Source of the DNA: Mesobacillus subterraneus
GTDB lineage: Bacteria; Bacillota; Bacilli; Bacillales; Cytobacillaceae
DNA: 64,000 nucleotides
Direction of reading: 5' to 3'
NCBI RefSeq assembly: GCF_020524355.2
Contig: NZ_CP129019.1
Span: forward strand, 2,604,001-2,668,000
A program made the translations under genes and the position numbers. Below, in pieces: positions 39,861 through 49,350 of this stretch. Numbering within the stretch: position 1 is the stretch's first letter; every line of letters starts with the position of its first letter. Below the pieces are notes generated by a model. The model was not told where the DNA came from, made no database searches, and saw only the letters and a program-made list of their open reading frames with translations.

Positions 39861-39889
39861 TTGTGTAAATTTTTTCTTTACACTATAAT
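39861..39889 (+). promoter_or_regulatory. hybrid promoter of ylbM spanning the att core
   Basis: TTGTGT (39861-39866), a 17-base spacer and TATAAT (39884-39889). The spacer contains the whole att core, the -10 is bacterial and the -35 comes from the phage. In the attB without phage the -35 would be TTGTCA (1274-1279). Confidence 0.65.
39869..39883. repeat. prophage attachment core, right copy
   Basis: This is ATTTTTTCTTTACAC, identical to 1282-1296. It lies 31 bases past the integrase stop. Confidence 0.85.
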
Positions 39890-39957
39890 TTACTTAATTA
39901 CTTTAAATTAAACTTCAAGACAATGCAATAACCATCTTAACATGAAGGAGTGCAAGA

Positions 39958-41178
39958 ATGAAAGCAGTTGGCGTCGTTGTTGAATATAATCCTTTCCATA
40001 ATGGCCATTTATTCCACCTTCAACAGGCAAAAGAACAATCTGGTGCAGATATTTCTATTGCTGCGATGAGTGGAAACTTCCTTCAGCGCGGAGAGCCTGC
40101 ACTTGTTTCAAAATGGGCAAGGACAAAAATGGCTCTCGAAGCAGGTGTTGACATCGTGTTTGAGCTTCCTTACCGTTTTGCGACACAGCATGCGGAAACT
40201 TTTGCAGAAGGGGCGGTATCGATTCTTTCTGCTGCTGGTTGCGATACTCTTTGTTTTGGAAGTGAATCAGGTGATTTGGAGGCCTTTAATAAAACGGTCG
40301 TTTTTCTTGATGAGAATAATGAGGTATTCCAGGAAAAAATAAGACAATACACTAGAGAAGGATATAGTTACCCTAAATCAATCGCCCTTAGTTTCCAGTA
40401 TCTTGCACCAGATGAAAGCTTTATCGATATTTCAAGACCGAATAACATCCTAGGACTTCATTACATACAGGCGGTCATCAGGCAAAAAAGTTCAATGAAA
40501 GCCGAAACGATCACTAGAAAAAGTGCAGGTTACCATGATGAGCATTTTGCCTCCGCCACAATAGCCAGCGCTACGAGCATACGCAAAGCCTTATTCGGAA
40601 CGGCAGGAGAAATAGAGAATATTAAGCAATACGTACCAGAAGCGACTTACGAACAGCTTACAAGCTACAGGAATCAATATGGCGGTTTCCATTCATGGGA
40701 AAATTACTGGCCTTTATTGAAGTATAAATTGCTACAAAGCACTCCAGCAGAATTAAGGGGCTTCTATGAAGTAGAAGAAGGACTAGAAAACAGATTACTT
40801 GCCGCTGCTGCTTCCTCAGAATCATTCCAACAATTCATGGAAAATATTAAAACAAAGCGTTATACATGGACAAGGCTACAGAGAGTCTGCCTTCATATTT
40901 TAACCAATACACGAAAGGAAACCATGAAAACGAGCCGAAGAACTGTGAGTTATTTACGTCTTTTGGGCGCAACAGAAAAGGGACGCTCTTACCTGAACCA
41001 AAAGAAAAAAGATTTTAGTCTGCCGCTTGTTGCAAAACTTTCTGCTTTCACTGACCCTGACATCGAATTGGATGTCAAAGCTTCAAGGATTTATGCTCTT
41101 GGGCAAACAGGTGACGGGCAGCAAGAACTGCTTGCGGAGGAATTCTCCAGGCCGCCAATCATGTTGAAATACAGCTAG
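39958..41178 (+). CDS. ylbM: tRNA(Met) cytidine acetate ligase TmcAL
   Basis: The 406-residue protein starts MKAVGVVVEYNPFHNGHLFH, with the nucleotidyltransferase H-x-G-H at 17-20. The family (TmcAL) makes N4-acetylcytidine at the wobble position of elongator tRNA-Met using acetate and ATP. The body includes SKWARTKMALEAGVDIVFEL and RPNNILGLHYIQA, both family hallmarks. It follows TGAAGGAGTGCAAGA. Its promoter is reshaped by the prophage. It converges with ylbL. Confidence 0.93.
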   Translation: MKAVGVVVEYNPFHNGHLFHLQQAKEQSGADISIAAMSGNFLQRGEPALVSKWARTKMALEAGVDIVFELPYRFATQHAETFAEGAVSILSAAGCDTLCFGSESGDLEAFNKTVVFLDENNEVFQEKIRQYTREGYSYPKSIALSFQYLAPDESFIDISRPNNILGLHYIQAVIRQKSSMKAETITRKSAGYHDEHFASATIASATSIRKALFGTAGEIENIKQYVPEATYEQLTSYRNQYGGFHSWENYWPLLKYKLLQSTPAELRGFYEVEEGLENRLLAAAASSESFQQFMENIKTKRYTWTRLQRVCLHILTNTRKETMKTSRRTVSYLRLLGATEKGRSYLNQKKKDFSLPLVAKLSAFTDPDIELDVKASRIYALGQTGDGQQELLAEEFSRPPIMLKYS

Positions 41179-41209
41179 AACTGTTGGTTACATAACTATT
41201 AGCAAAAAG

Positions 41210-41239
41210 AAAAATCAAGCTATTTTCAGCTTGATTTTT
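41210..41239. terminator. bidirectional terminator between ylbM and ylbL
   Basis: AAAAATCAAGCT pairs with AGCTTGATTTTT, giving poly-U tracts in both directions. Confidence 0.8.
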
Positions 41240-42251
41240 CTTTTAGATTCTCCAGATAGGATACAGCTTCATCAAACGTATCCACCGGGACAATTTTCAT
41301 TTTCGTCTCAATATCTTCAGCGGCGATCACCGCTTCTTCGTAATTCGAACCCTTGGTCCCTTTTTCGAATGGAGCAAAGAAGATTTCAGCCCCCGCTTTA
41401 TCTGCAGCTACTACTTTTTGCTGGATTCCGCCAATTCTTCCGACTGTTCCATCAGTACTCATTGTTCCTGTTCCGGCAATTTCATACCCTTTTGTCAAAT
41501 CTTCCTCAATCAATTGATTATAGATTTCCAGTGAGAACATAAGTCCAGCAGATGGTCCACCGATTTCTTCAGATTGGACTGTTACATCTGGCTCAACGTC
41601 AATTTCTTTGTCATCGACAAGCTGAATGCCTACTACCGGACGGCCGCTTCCATCATCTAGTGCCTTTAAAGGTATTTTAACTGAATTTGTCTTGCCATTC
41701 CGCTGATAGGAAAGCTCGACTGTATCACCTGGTTTTTTTGAACTGACATATTCAATGAACTCTTCAGATGAATTAAATTCATTCTCATCTACCTTAAAAA
41801 CCAGATCGCCTGGCATAAGTTTGCCTTCAGCCGGCATCCCTTCCATTATCCTTAACACATAAACTCCCTTGTAGGTGTAAGTAACTTGTTTACCCGCTTT
41901 TTTATAGGCCACCTCTATTGCTGATGTTTTCGAATTATCCATCATGTGCAGCTGCCGGATATTGTATTCTTCATCTGACTCATTATCCGCCCTGATATCT
42001 TCTACAGGATAGATTTCCTGATATTTGCTCAGCTTTGCAATGATGTAGGCATATATATTCGCTCTGCCCATCCTGACTGTCGTAAGCATGAAGCTTCCTT
42101 CCTCATCGTAGCCGTCTTCAACCTCTACAATCGGTTCCAGCTCCTTAGCCATACCCGGTTTGGTAACATAGTAAGGCAAGTAATAAAAAGCGGTGGCTAT
42201 TAATAATATAGCTGCCAATATAGACAGAGCTATAGACTTTTTTCTGCTCAT
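41226..42251 (-). CDS. ylbL: PDZ and Lon-type (S16) membrane protease YlbL
   Basis: The protein has about 341 residues. The N-terminal anchor (residues 5-24) is followed by a PDZ domain (about 128-200) and an S16 protease domain with Ser in GGPSAGL (S234) and Lys in GGIQQKVVAA (K279). It is membrane-bound, facing outside. The start follows GGAAGGAGCC; ATGA overlaps the ylbK stop. Substrates are unknown. Confidence 0.92.
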   Translation of the reverse strand: MSRKKSIALSILAAILLIATAFYYLPYYVTKPGMAKELEPIVEVEDGYDEEGSFMLTTVRMGRANIYAYIIAKLSKYQEIYPVEDIRADNESDEEYNIRQLHMMDNSKTSAIEVAYKKAGKQVTYTYKGVYVLRIMEGMPAEGKLMPGDLVFKVDENEFNSSEEFIEYVSSKKPGDTVELSYQRNGKTNSVKIPLKALDDGSGRPVVGIQLVDDKEIDVEPDVTVQSEEIGGPSAGLMFSLEIYNQLIEEDLTKGYEIAGTGTMSTDGTVGRIGGIQQKVVAADKAGAEIFFAPFEKGTKGSNYEEAVIAAEDIETKMKIVPVDTFDEAVSYLENLKEKSS

Positions 42252-43039
42252 TCTGATTGAGGCTCCTTCCATTGTTCAATGCACTTTTTTATCTTATCCA
42301 TGTGTTTTTTTGCTTCTTCTTCTCCAATAGCAATGATTTCATCTATGTTAGTAAATGCTTTGGAGTTAAACATTTCGACCGGAGTCCTGAGCATTACATC
42401 GGAAGCGACCTCTCGATTTGAGACCAGCTCCATTTGCATGATATCGATACTCTGCATGATCACATCGAAAATGGATGTAACATCCTCGTTCTTCTTCACG
42501 CTGGATACATCAACCGCAATAACGATATCCGCTCCCATCTCCTTAGCAACAGAAACAGGAATCCGGTCAACAACTCCTCCATCGACGAACAACCTTCCAT
42601 CCAGCTTTTCCGGAACAAAAATACCCGGAATCGCGATGCTGGCTCTAACAGCTTCCGCCACAGGTCCTTTTTTAAAGACTACCTTCTCCCCTGACATCAA
42701 GTCTGTCGCAACAATGCCAATCGGGATATCCAGTTCCTCGATCATTTTTCCATGGGTAAAAATCCTGATAAGTTCTTTCACCCTTTTCCCAGCGATAAAT
42801 CCCATCTTTGGGACTGTAAAATCAAGATAATATTTCCTTTTGAACACACGCGACAGTTTATAGAGACGATCAACGTCAAGGCCAGCACCATAAAATGATG
42901 CTACCAGTGCCCCCATGCTGCTCCCGGCAATCAAATCGATCGGGATGCCTTCATCTCTTAAAACTTTTATGACACCCAGATGGGCAAATCCCCTTGCTCC
43001 ACCTGACCCTAGAGCTAAACCTATCTTTGGGCTTGCCAA
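42248..43039 (-). CDS. ylbK: patatin-like phospholipase YlbK
   Basis: The protein has about 263 residues (TTG start after AGGGAGGAAAAAGC). It has the patatin pattern G-G-x-R-G (GSGGARGFAH), the GSSMG nucleophile Ser and a D-G-G (FVDGGVVDR) dyad partner. It is likely a lipid hydrolase. Operon with ylbL. The longer frame to 43063 contains the ribosome site, so the shorter start is preferred. Confidence 0.9.
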   Translation of the reverse strand: MASPKIGLALGSGGARGFAHLGVIKVLRDEGIPIDLIAGSSMGALVASFYGAGLDVDRLYKLSRVFKRKYYLDFTVPKMGFIAGKRVKELIRIFTHGKMIEELDIPIGIVATDLMSGEKVVFKKGPVAEAVRASIAIPGIFVPEKLDGRLFVDGGVVDRIPVSVAKEMGADIVIAVDVSSVKKNEDVTSIFDVIMQSIDIMQMELVSNREVASDVMLRTPVEMFNSKAFTNIDEIIAIGEEEAKKHMDKIKKCIEQWKEPQSE

Positions 43040-43355
43040 AGCTTTTTCCTCCCTTAAAACCATGATTTTTTCGGGTAAAAGCTAAACTTGGTCTAATTTG
43101 AAGTTCAGCGAGTATATTGATTTATATGAGGACAAGGCTGACAACTAATCATTGTTTATGTATTTTTTCAAATCAAAAAGGATCAGCTGAATGGAATTGA
43201 AATTAACCAAGCACTTCCAGATATATGGCTAACTGGAGTGAAAGGTACATAGAATCGGAAGATATATGGAAAATAACACCTCTGGTAAGTTTCTTTCTAT
43301 TTTACCATTGATTTAAAAAAGTTTCACAGCAAGACCGCAGGAAGGAGGATATTAG

Positions 43356-44575
43356 GTGATTAAATCCAGAATAAAAACAATTTTCCTTGCAGCCTCCGTC
43401 ACTTTACTGGCTGCTTCACTCATTTCTTTTCCCCAGCAATCCTTTGATGCTTCGATTAGAGGCTTGAATATGTGGTGGGAAATTGTCTTTCCCTCACTCC
43501 TTCCTTTTTTCATCGTTTCAGAAATGCTGATTGGATTCGGTGTCGTGCGTTTTATTGGTGTTTTATTGGAACCCTTGATGAGGCCACTGTTCAGGGTACC
43601 GGGTGTTGGCGGTTTTGTCTGGGCAATGGGTATGGCTTCCGGCTTCCCAGCAGGAGCAAAGCTGACGGCACGAATGCGCCAGGAAGGGCAGCTGTCAAAA
43701 ATCGAAGCAGAACGGCTTGTATCGTTTACTAATTCCTCTAACCCTCTATTCATTTTTGGTGCTGTGTCGGTTGGGTTCTTTTATAATGTTCAACTTGGTG
43801 TTATTCTGGCCCTTGCCCATTACCTTGGAAACATAAGCGTTGGATTGATTATGAGGTTCTATGGAAGAAGTGAGGAAAATGCGACAAAGGAAAAAGAACG
43901 GAACCTGACGATCAGGGATGCGTTTGCCGCTTTGCACAGGACAAGGTTAAAGGACAATCGTCCGGTCGGAAAACTGCTGGGCGACTCTGTTATGTCTTCC
44001 ATACAGACCTTGTTGATGATTGGCGGGTTCATTATCTTATTCTCCGTTATTAACAAACTATTATTCCATCTTCACATCACCGCATTCCTGGCTGAATTCC
44101 TTGAAATTTTGCTAATGATGCTCGGCATGACAGAAAGCTTGAGCTTGCCATTCATTTCAGGACTTTTCGAAATTACTCTCGGCAGCCAGATGACCAGCCA
44201 GATCCAGGATGCTACGCTGATGCATCAGGCTGTAATAACCAGCTTTATCCTTGCCTTCAGCGGTTTTAGTGTCCAGGCTCAGGTTGCCAGCATTCTTGCC
44301 CAGACAGACATCCGCTTTCAGCCTTTCTTTTTTTGCAAGAATCATTCACGGCATCTTTGCAGCATTCTTTGCTTTCATTTTATGGAAGCCGGTTTATGTA
44401 CGTTTTTTTGAAGATGGGCAGCCATCCAATGCTTTGCCGGTGATGGAATATCTTACTTCGGAAGGCAGCCGCCTCGCAGCAGCGCATAACATCCTCACCA
44501 CTGCAGGGCCGCTAATTACAATCGGCAGTTTGCTTATTTATGTATGGTTACTTGGAAATCGAATATTAAAAGAAA

Positions 44576-44580
<5 letters not shown>
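43356..44580 (+). pseudogene. ylbJ: ylbJ (spoVV) with one-base frameshift in a T7 run
   Basis: The frame starts at GTG 43356-43358 after GGAAGGAGGATATTAG and encodes the multi-span YlbJ membrane protein (MIKSRIKTIFLAASVTLLAA; GMASGFPAGAKLTA; NSSNPLFIFGAV). After the T7 run at 44328-44334 it leaves frame and stops at 44411. The other frame continues the family sequence (ARIIHGIFAAFFAFILWKPV to ILKEK) to 44580. One fewer T restores about 408 residues, the usual length. YlbJ/SpoVV moves dipicolinic acid during sporulation. A sequencing error is possible. Confidence 0.85.
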
Positions 44581-45093
<513 letters not shown>

Positions 45094-45666
45094 TTATACT
45101 TCCTCCTCATCAACTGCATCAACTTTATAAAGAGTAATTCCTATAATTCCATATTTTTCGTTTCTTGTCTGTACTAGTCCTCCAACCTTTTCTGGCAGAG
45201 TGATATCAGAAGCATGCTCACAGACAATCAGACCATCATGATGAACAAGGCTCTCCTTATTGATCGTTTCCAACAGCTTGACCAGCTGTTGTTTTTTATA
45301 GGGCGGGTCCAGGAATATATAATCGAAAGTTAAGTCTCTTTTTTGAATTGCTTTCAACGCCCTGACAGCGTCATTTCGGTATACTTCTGCCTTTTCTTCC
45401 AACCCGCATGACTTTAGGTTTTCATTAATGACATGTATCGCCTTGCCTTCTCGATCGACAAAAATGACTTTATCCAGACCTCTGCTAAGAGCTTCGATCC
45501 CAAGACCACCGCTTCCAGAGAATAAATCCAAGCCCAGTCCTTCTGTAAAATAAGGGCCAATCATATTGAACAGTGCTTCCTTCACTTTATCAGTGGTAGG
45601 TCTTGTGGAAGTTCCGGGTACCGCTTTCAAAACACGGCCCTTTAAATCACCTGATACAACTCTCAT
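45094..45666 (-). CDS. rsmD: 16S rRNA (guanine966-N2)-methyltransferase
   Basis: The 190-residue protein has the SAM-binding LDLFSGSGGLGIEALSRG and the D-P-P-Y (IFLDPPYKKQQL) of N2-guanine/N6-adenine methylases. In B. subtilis it is ylbH. It starts MRVVSGDLKGRVLKAVPGTS. First gene of the rsmD-coaD unit. Confidence 0.95.
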   Translation of the reverse strand: MRVVSGDLKGRVLKAVPGTSTRPTTDKVKEALFNMIGPYFTEGLGLDLFSGSGGLGIEALSRGLDKVIFVDREGKAIHVINENLKSCGLEEKAEVYRNDAVRALKAIQKRDLTFDYIFLDPPYKKQQLVKLLETINKESLVHHDGLIVCEHASDITLPEKVGGLVQTRNEKYGIIGITLYKVDAVDEEEV

Positions 45667-45717
45667 GTTATGTACTCCTCAATCTTGTAGCTTTTTTACT
45701 ATGTAAATTACTACCTT

Positions 45718-45747
45718 ATCCTACCACACATATAAAAAATTAACCAA
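45718..45747 (-). promoter_or_regulatory. candidate promoter of rsmD-coaD
   Basis: TTGGTT (45747-45742) and TAGGAT (45723-45718) on the minus strand have an 18-base spacer. The extended TGTG base context favours the -10. Confidence 0.45.
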
Positions 45748-45784
45748 ATAAGTGTATATCCCTTCCTAATGTGGAAATAATGAT

Positions 45785-45938
45785 GATTAACAACATCAAT
45801 TTGAGGATGTTGTTGCCAACCGCGGAGAAGACTTACGTTTCCCCATAAGTTCTTCCTCCGGTTTCTCCTCTCCCTTTGCCTTCTATCCTTTGAAGGGATA
45901 TAGAAGGACCCTGCAGAAACTGCAGGGCTTTTTTTTTT
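45785..45938 (+). ncRNA. candidate structured C-rich small RNA (ylbH-leader region)
   Basis: Three plus-strand hairpins precede a terminator: AACAACATC/GATGTTGTT (45789-45814), a long imperfect stem 45818-45835/45846-45863 with the loop CGTTTCCCCA, and TCTATCC/GGGATAGA-like pairing near 45884-45905. The terminator is CCCTGCAG-aaa-CTGCAGGG (45909-45927) followed by ten Ts. The single-stranded parts are C-rich (TCTCCTCTCCC). No reading frame explains it. The Rfam ylbH leader element was described at this chromosomal position, but on the rsmD strand; the U-run here places the transcript on the plus strand. Confidence 0.6.
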
Positions 45939-45961
45939 GCCTATTATAGGTTTTATAAAAC

Positions 45962-47342
45962 CTATAAACCAAGAGTGATCGATTCCTCACTTTCCGAAAC
46001 CCGCACTTTAAAAATTGCATTGATCCAATGCTTTTCTATATACAAATCCCCATTCAGGTTCTGGAATGGGCTCTCAAGAAGCCCAAAGGTTTGGCCTCCA
46101 TGAATGAATGTTTTATTCTTTACGTTAAAGTAATAAGTATTGTTTGCAGATGAAATTTCCAGTGTTGATGAATCAGGTCCTATTGTAGTTTTATAGCCTA
46201 AAGCATTCATAGTAGGCACTAAAGGAAACAGGTATTGATCTCCTTTAATGACAGCTGCTAGTTCTTCTTTTTCATCTTCATTCACTATTACGCTTCTTGC
46301 GTCTTTAAAAAGTAATGGGGAAATCCCTGACCTATTTTGGCTGTTCATCGAAAAGAAGTCCGATTTCATCCCTTTGATTGAAGACAAATACCCATCAAGC
46401 GAGTTGCCATTAAGGTGACCTTGTTTGGAAGAGAAGCTGATAAAGGCAGCTATTTCTTGTGAAGTCAAATTTTTTTTCCAACTCTTCAACCATTGCCCTG
46501 CTCTTTTCATTTTCTGGTTCCTGCTTTGTTACCATTGAAGCCAATGCCTCAAGAATCCACTCTTCTGTTCCAAACTTCGAAGACAAAAATGCCACTGCCA
46601 AGTCTTGTTCAAACTCTTTATCAGTCAACTCGTTCCCTGCCAACAGGAGGCCGTTACCCCGGACAGTCCTTTTTCCATCGATGATCACTACAGCTAGGTG
46701 GTTGTCAGAGAAAGTCTCTAGACTGTCAAATTTGTATATAACCTGATCCTTTTTAGCTGTATAATAGTCGATTCCCTTTTGCCCTGTTAGTTTGATAAGG
46801 GGCTTCTCTTGCCAATATAGCGAAGGAGATGAATTCTCTCCTTCAAAAACATAATAGTGCAGCGACTCCGTTTGCTTATAGCCTTTCAAAGGGAGTCCGG
46901 CGGACCATGTACCCCTTTTAAAATATTGGTCTGCTAACTGGATTCTCGTCTTTTTGATTGTTGCATCCTTCAGAATAATCATCCAATCATTCAATAGCAT
47001 CGAAAGTCCGGGGCCAGATGTTAATGTGAATTCAAAATGCATCTTATCCCCTTTAGGCTTATTTTCTTCATGGCATGTATTCCCCTCTGCATCTGTGCAT
47101 TTAACCTCTATAGCCTGTGACGGGATGACTGCCTGATATTGCTGGTTAATATCGAGGTTATCAAATGTCTGCTTTACTTGAATCCCATCCTGTTCCACCT
47201 TCACCGTTACAATGAGAGATATATCTCCCTCCCGTTTAGCTGGTATGTCGTTATTTTGTTGAAAAGCGCTCCATTGCCAAATGACAGCTGCGCAAATAAT
47301 CATGAATAATCCTGTGGTCAACAGGAAAGAAACATTCTTCAT
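45962..47342 (-). pseudogene. stalk-domain membrane protein with one-base frameshift in an A8 run
   Basis: The first frame starts MKNVSFLLTTGLFMIICAAV (a membrane anchor) at ATG 47340-47342. It continues to an A8 run (plus-strand T8 at 46470-46477) and would stop at 46410. The other frame carries on from there (LTSQEIAAFISFSSKQGHLN to VSESEESITLGL), ending in a copper-amine-oxidase-N-like stalk domain (FPLVPTMNALGYKTTIGPDS). One base restores a single protein of about 460 residues. An unknown, probably secreted or membrane-anchored protein; its C-terminal domain resembles those of spore or cell-wall proteins. Confidence 0.75.
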
Positions 47343-47510
47343 TGAAATACTCTCCAATCTCTCTACTAATATAAAATAGCAAATACAAAGCTCGAGAGTA
47401 AGATAAATTATTAAAAATTTATAGAAAAAATCGAGTCTGACAAACGCTTCAAATTCTTGACCACAAATGGTAAAGTATGATGGAAGATAAGTTGGAAGGG
47501 GTAATTCAGA

Positions 47511-47900
47511 TTGATTCAACGTTTTATCGAGCTTGGAGAAGGATATTCAGATCTTTACGAATTGATAGAAACCGCCAGGGCAAATGAGCATCGATTGATG
47601 CACTTGATGGCAATCCATACAAAAATAAATGAAAAGGATGTAACTTCCCTTGTCGTTGTGCTAAAGCCGACACACCCCGGGAAATTTCAGGCGTTATATG
47701 TTAGCAGGGAGGGTATTCCAAACCCTCATATGCTTAAGAACAAACGATACGACATGTTTGTTGAATTAGCTTCCGAACTAGACAAAACGATCATAGAGTT
47801 TGATGCGAAACCATCAACAATGTTCGCCGAGAAAGAATTGTACTATCAGCACCTTATTGGAATTTTAAGGCTGAACCACTATATTCCGCCTCTACAATAG
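47511..47900 (+). CDS. conserved protein of unknown function
   Basis: The 129-residue protein (TTG start after GGAAGGGG) reads MIQRFIELGEGYSDLYELIE and includes TKINEKDVTSLVVVLKPTHP. Mixed alpha/beta. Found in Bacillaceae genomes under unhelpful names; I do not assign a function. The downstream terminator at 48006-48035 ends its transcript. Confidence 0.7.
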   Translation: MIQRFIELGEGYSDLYELIETARANEHRLMHLMAIHTKINEKDVTSLVVVLKPTHPGKFQALYVSREGIPNPHMLKNKRYDMFVELASELDKTIIEFDAKPSTMFAEKELYYQHLIGILRLNHYIPPLQ

Positions 47901-47928
47901 ACTCATAGGAAAAGAACAAAAAGTACAA

Positions 47929-47976
47929 GCGCCTCGAGGAGCTAGGCGCTGGAGCTAGACACTAATCTAAGTGTAA
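47929..47976. repeat. dispersed GC-rich repeat, short copy
   Basis: AGCGCCTCGAGGAGCTAGGC with GCTGGAGCTAGACACTAATC reappears in modified form at 53330-53516 and 55259-55432. The CGAGGnGCTAG-GCGCTGGAGCTnGAC unit is shared. Confidence 0.7.
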
Positions 47977-48005
47977 AAAGTCTATAATTACTGATATAAA
48001 AATCA

Positions 48006-48035
48006 AAAAAGGTGAGGGTTCCCCCTCACCTTTTT
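48006..48035. terminator. bidirectional terminator between the 47511 gene and ylbG
   Basis: AAAAAGGTGAGGG pairs with CCCTCACCTTTTT around TTCC. Confidence 0.8.
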
Positions 48036-48064
48036 CTGTTGACTAATGCGAAGCCAGCACAGTT

Positions 48065-48340
48065 CTATATCCCCATCTTGTAATCATATTCTTTTGCTTT
48101 ATCAGGGGAAGAGTTTTCGAATTCCATCTTTAAAAATGGTTTATAGGAAGGTTCCACCTTTTTAACAAACGAATATGAACTGATTTTTTCCATCAGTGCT
48201 TCTGCCTCATCGAGATTACAGTATATGACTGCATATTTCAATTTCTTCGAGACAAAATGAACATTTCCAAATCTTCTGAGCATCTTGGCTTGCTTTAATG
48301 AATACAGCCAGACGATGATTCCCTGTCTCTGTCCTATCAT
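48065..48340 (-). CDS. ylbG: DUF2129 family protein YlbG
   Basis: The 91-residue protein starts [23 protein letters not shown]2129 family, small alpha/beta protein, function unknown. It lies downstream of ricF, whose own terminator separates the two. Confidence 0.9.
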   Translation of the reverse strand: MIGQRQGIIVWLYSLKQAKMLRRFGNVHFVSKKLKYAVIYCNLDEAEALMEKISSYSFVKKVEPSYKPFLKMEFENSSPDKAKEYDYKMGI

Positions 48341-48472
48341 ATTCTTTTCCCCTTCGGTAAACGTTTGCTTTGTACTAGTCTAGCACACAAAAACCAGTTT
48401 TTTCAATAATCAATCCCATTAATCCAGTCTAAAATCATCATTGGGCTCAAACAATGCTAAAATCAAAAGAAA

Positions 48473-48495
48473 AAAGCATGGGATCCCCATGCTTT
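48473..48495 (-). terminator. terminator after ricF
   Basis: AAAGCATGGG pairs with CCCATGCTTT, followed by T-rich bases on the minus strand. Confidence 0.75.
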
Positions 48496-48506
48496 CTGTC
48501 GTTGAC

Positions 48507-48950
48507 CTAGGCAGAGCACCCACAGCTTCCTCCGCTTCCGCAACCGCCTCCGCAAGAGCTTTCGAAGAATGGATTTCCGGTAGGAACCTTTACGCTCTCT
48601 GAGACGGATCTGCCGATGATCACACTAACCTCATCAAGCAGGCTCTGTAAGTCATTTTCTGCCTTTTTGAATTCGGCAATAACCTCATCCATGTCCAGCT
48701 CTCTTTTGACAATCCTAATTTTCCCCATGACTTCCTTGTAGTCAGGATGGTACTTTCCGAAACGCTGAACCTCTTCATATCGTTCCTTCAAGTCCACAAA
48801 TTCACGAACCTTCCTTTGTGTCTCAGGATTATTTTTAACATTATATAAACATTCCCGATAATACTCGGCAATATCAGATTCTAAAATCATGCTGACTAAC
48901 TGTTCAGCTTCTTCCAACAATAATACTCTTTCTGACGTAACAGCAAGCAA
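48507..48950 (-). CDS. ricF: regulatory iron-sulfur-containing complex subunit RicF (YlbF)
   Basis: The 147-residue protein (TTG start at 48950, eight codons inside the open frame, after CGGAGGTGAG) has the YlbF/YmcA helical domain. Its C-terminal Cys-rich tail (SSCGGGCGSGGSCGCSA) fits the cluster ligands. With RicA and RicT it forms a complex that binds [4Fe-4S] clusters and promotes RNase Y maturation of mRNAs, and affects sporulation, competence and biofilms. The longer frame from 48974 starts upstream of the ribosome site and is rejected. Confidence 0.93.
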   Translation of the reverse strand: MLAVTSERVLLLEEAEQLVSMILESDIAEYYRECLYNVKNNPETQRKVREFVDLKERYEEVQRFGKYHPDYKEVMGKIRIVKRELDMDEVIAEFKKAENDLQSLLDEVSVIIGRSVSESVKVPTGNPFFESSCGGGCGSGGSCGCSA

Positions 48951-49066
48951 TGCTGGCTCACCTCCGAACCTCATTTTACCATGAAACTGCCAGAAAAGCT
49001 AAATTTTCGAGAGGGCATCATCTGAAAGCCCTGGCACGCCTGCATAGTCCCCCTTCAAAAAAACAG

Positions 49067-49096
49067 CAAAGCTTTCTTCATCAGAAGAAAGCTTTG
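49067..49096 (-). terminator. terminator after ylbE
   Basis: CAAAGCTTTCTTC pairs with GAAGAAAGCTTTG around ATCA, followed by a T-rich tract on the minus strand. Confidence 0.8.
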
Positions 49097-49336
49097 TCAT
49101 GATTGCGAATTCATGCTTGAGAACATATGCATCATCATCGATGCCATCTGGACATTGTTGGAGAACTTTTGAACCTTATGCGGGATCGTTTTTTCAAAAT
49201 GGTGCAACGCGGCGATCTGCGCAGAATAAATGTCCCTTGGGTCCCTGCTCAGTTTCCTGTACCAGTGTGGCTGGGCTCGGACGAACTCTATCAACTCTTT
49301 ATTATTTCGTAATTGCTCCATGACATCTTTACGCAT
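49097..49336 (-). CDS. ylbE: YlbE-like protein
   Basis: The 79-residue protein, MRKDVMEQLRNNKELIEFVR onward, fits YlbE (FVRAQPHWYRKLSRDP). The family is restricted to Bacillales, is linked to sporulation and has unknown function. It is 14 bases downstream of ylbD. Confidence 0.9.
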   Translation of the reverse strand: MRKDVMEQLRNNKELIEFVRAQPHWYRKLSRDPRDIYSAQIAALHHFEKTIPHKVQKFSNNVQMASMMMHMFSSMNSQS

Positions 49337-49350
49337 TGTTAGCCTCCATT

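Larger units (their letters stand above)
1282..39883. mobile_element. siphovirus prophage, about 38.6 kb
   Basis: The element is bounded by identical 15-bp cores ATTTTTTCTTTACAC (1282-1296 and 39869-39883). It carries an integrase and CI-like repressor on the plus strand at the right end. All replication, packaging, head, tail and lysis genes are on the minus strand, running right to left. Module order is lysogeny, early, replication, late regulator, terminase, HK97-type head, long non-contractile tail with a large tape measure, holin and amidase, then an end module with FtsK-like and replication-relaxation genes. No essential module is visibly missing, although an IS sits in the early region and some small genes may be damaged. 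It splits the ylbM/ylbN divergent gene pair without disrupting either coding sequence. Confidence 0.95.

Noticed and set aside
45945..45966. Palindrome TATAGGTTTTATAAAACCTATA at the end of the stalk gene
   Set aside because: It lacks a U-run on either strand, so it is not a terminator; AT palindromes of this length occur by chance.
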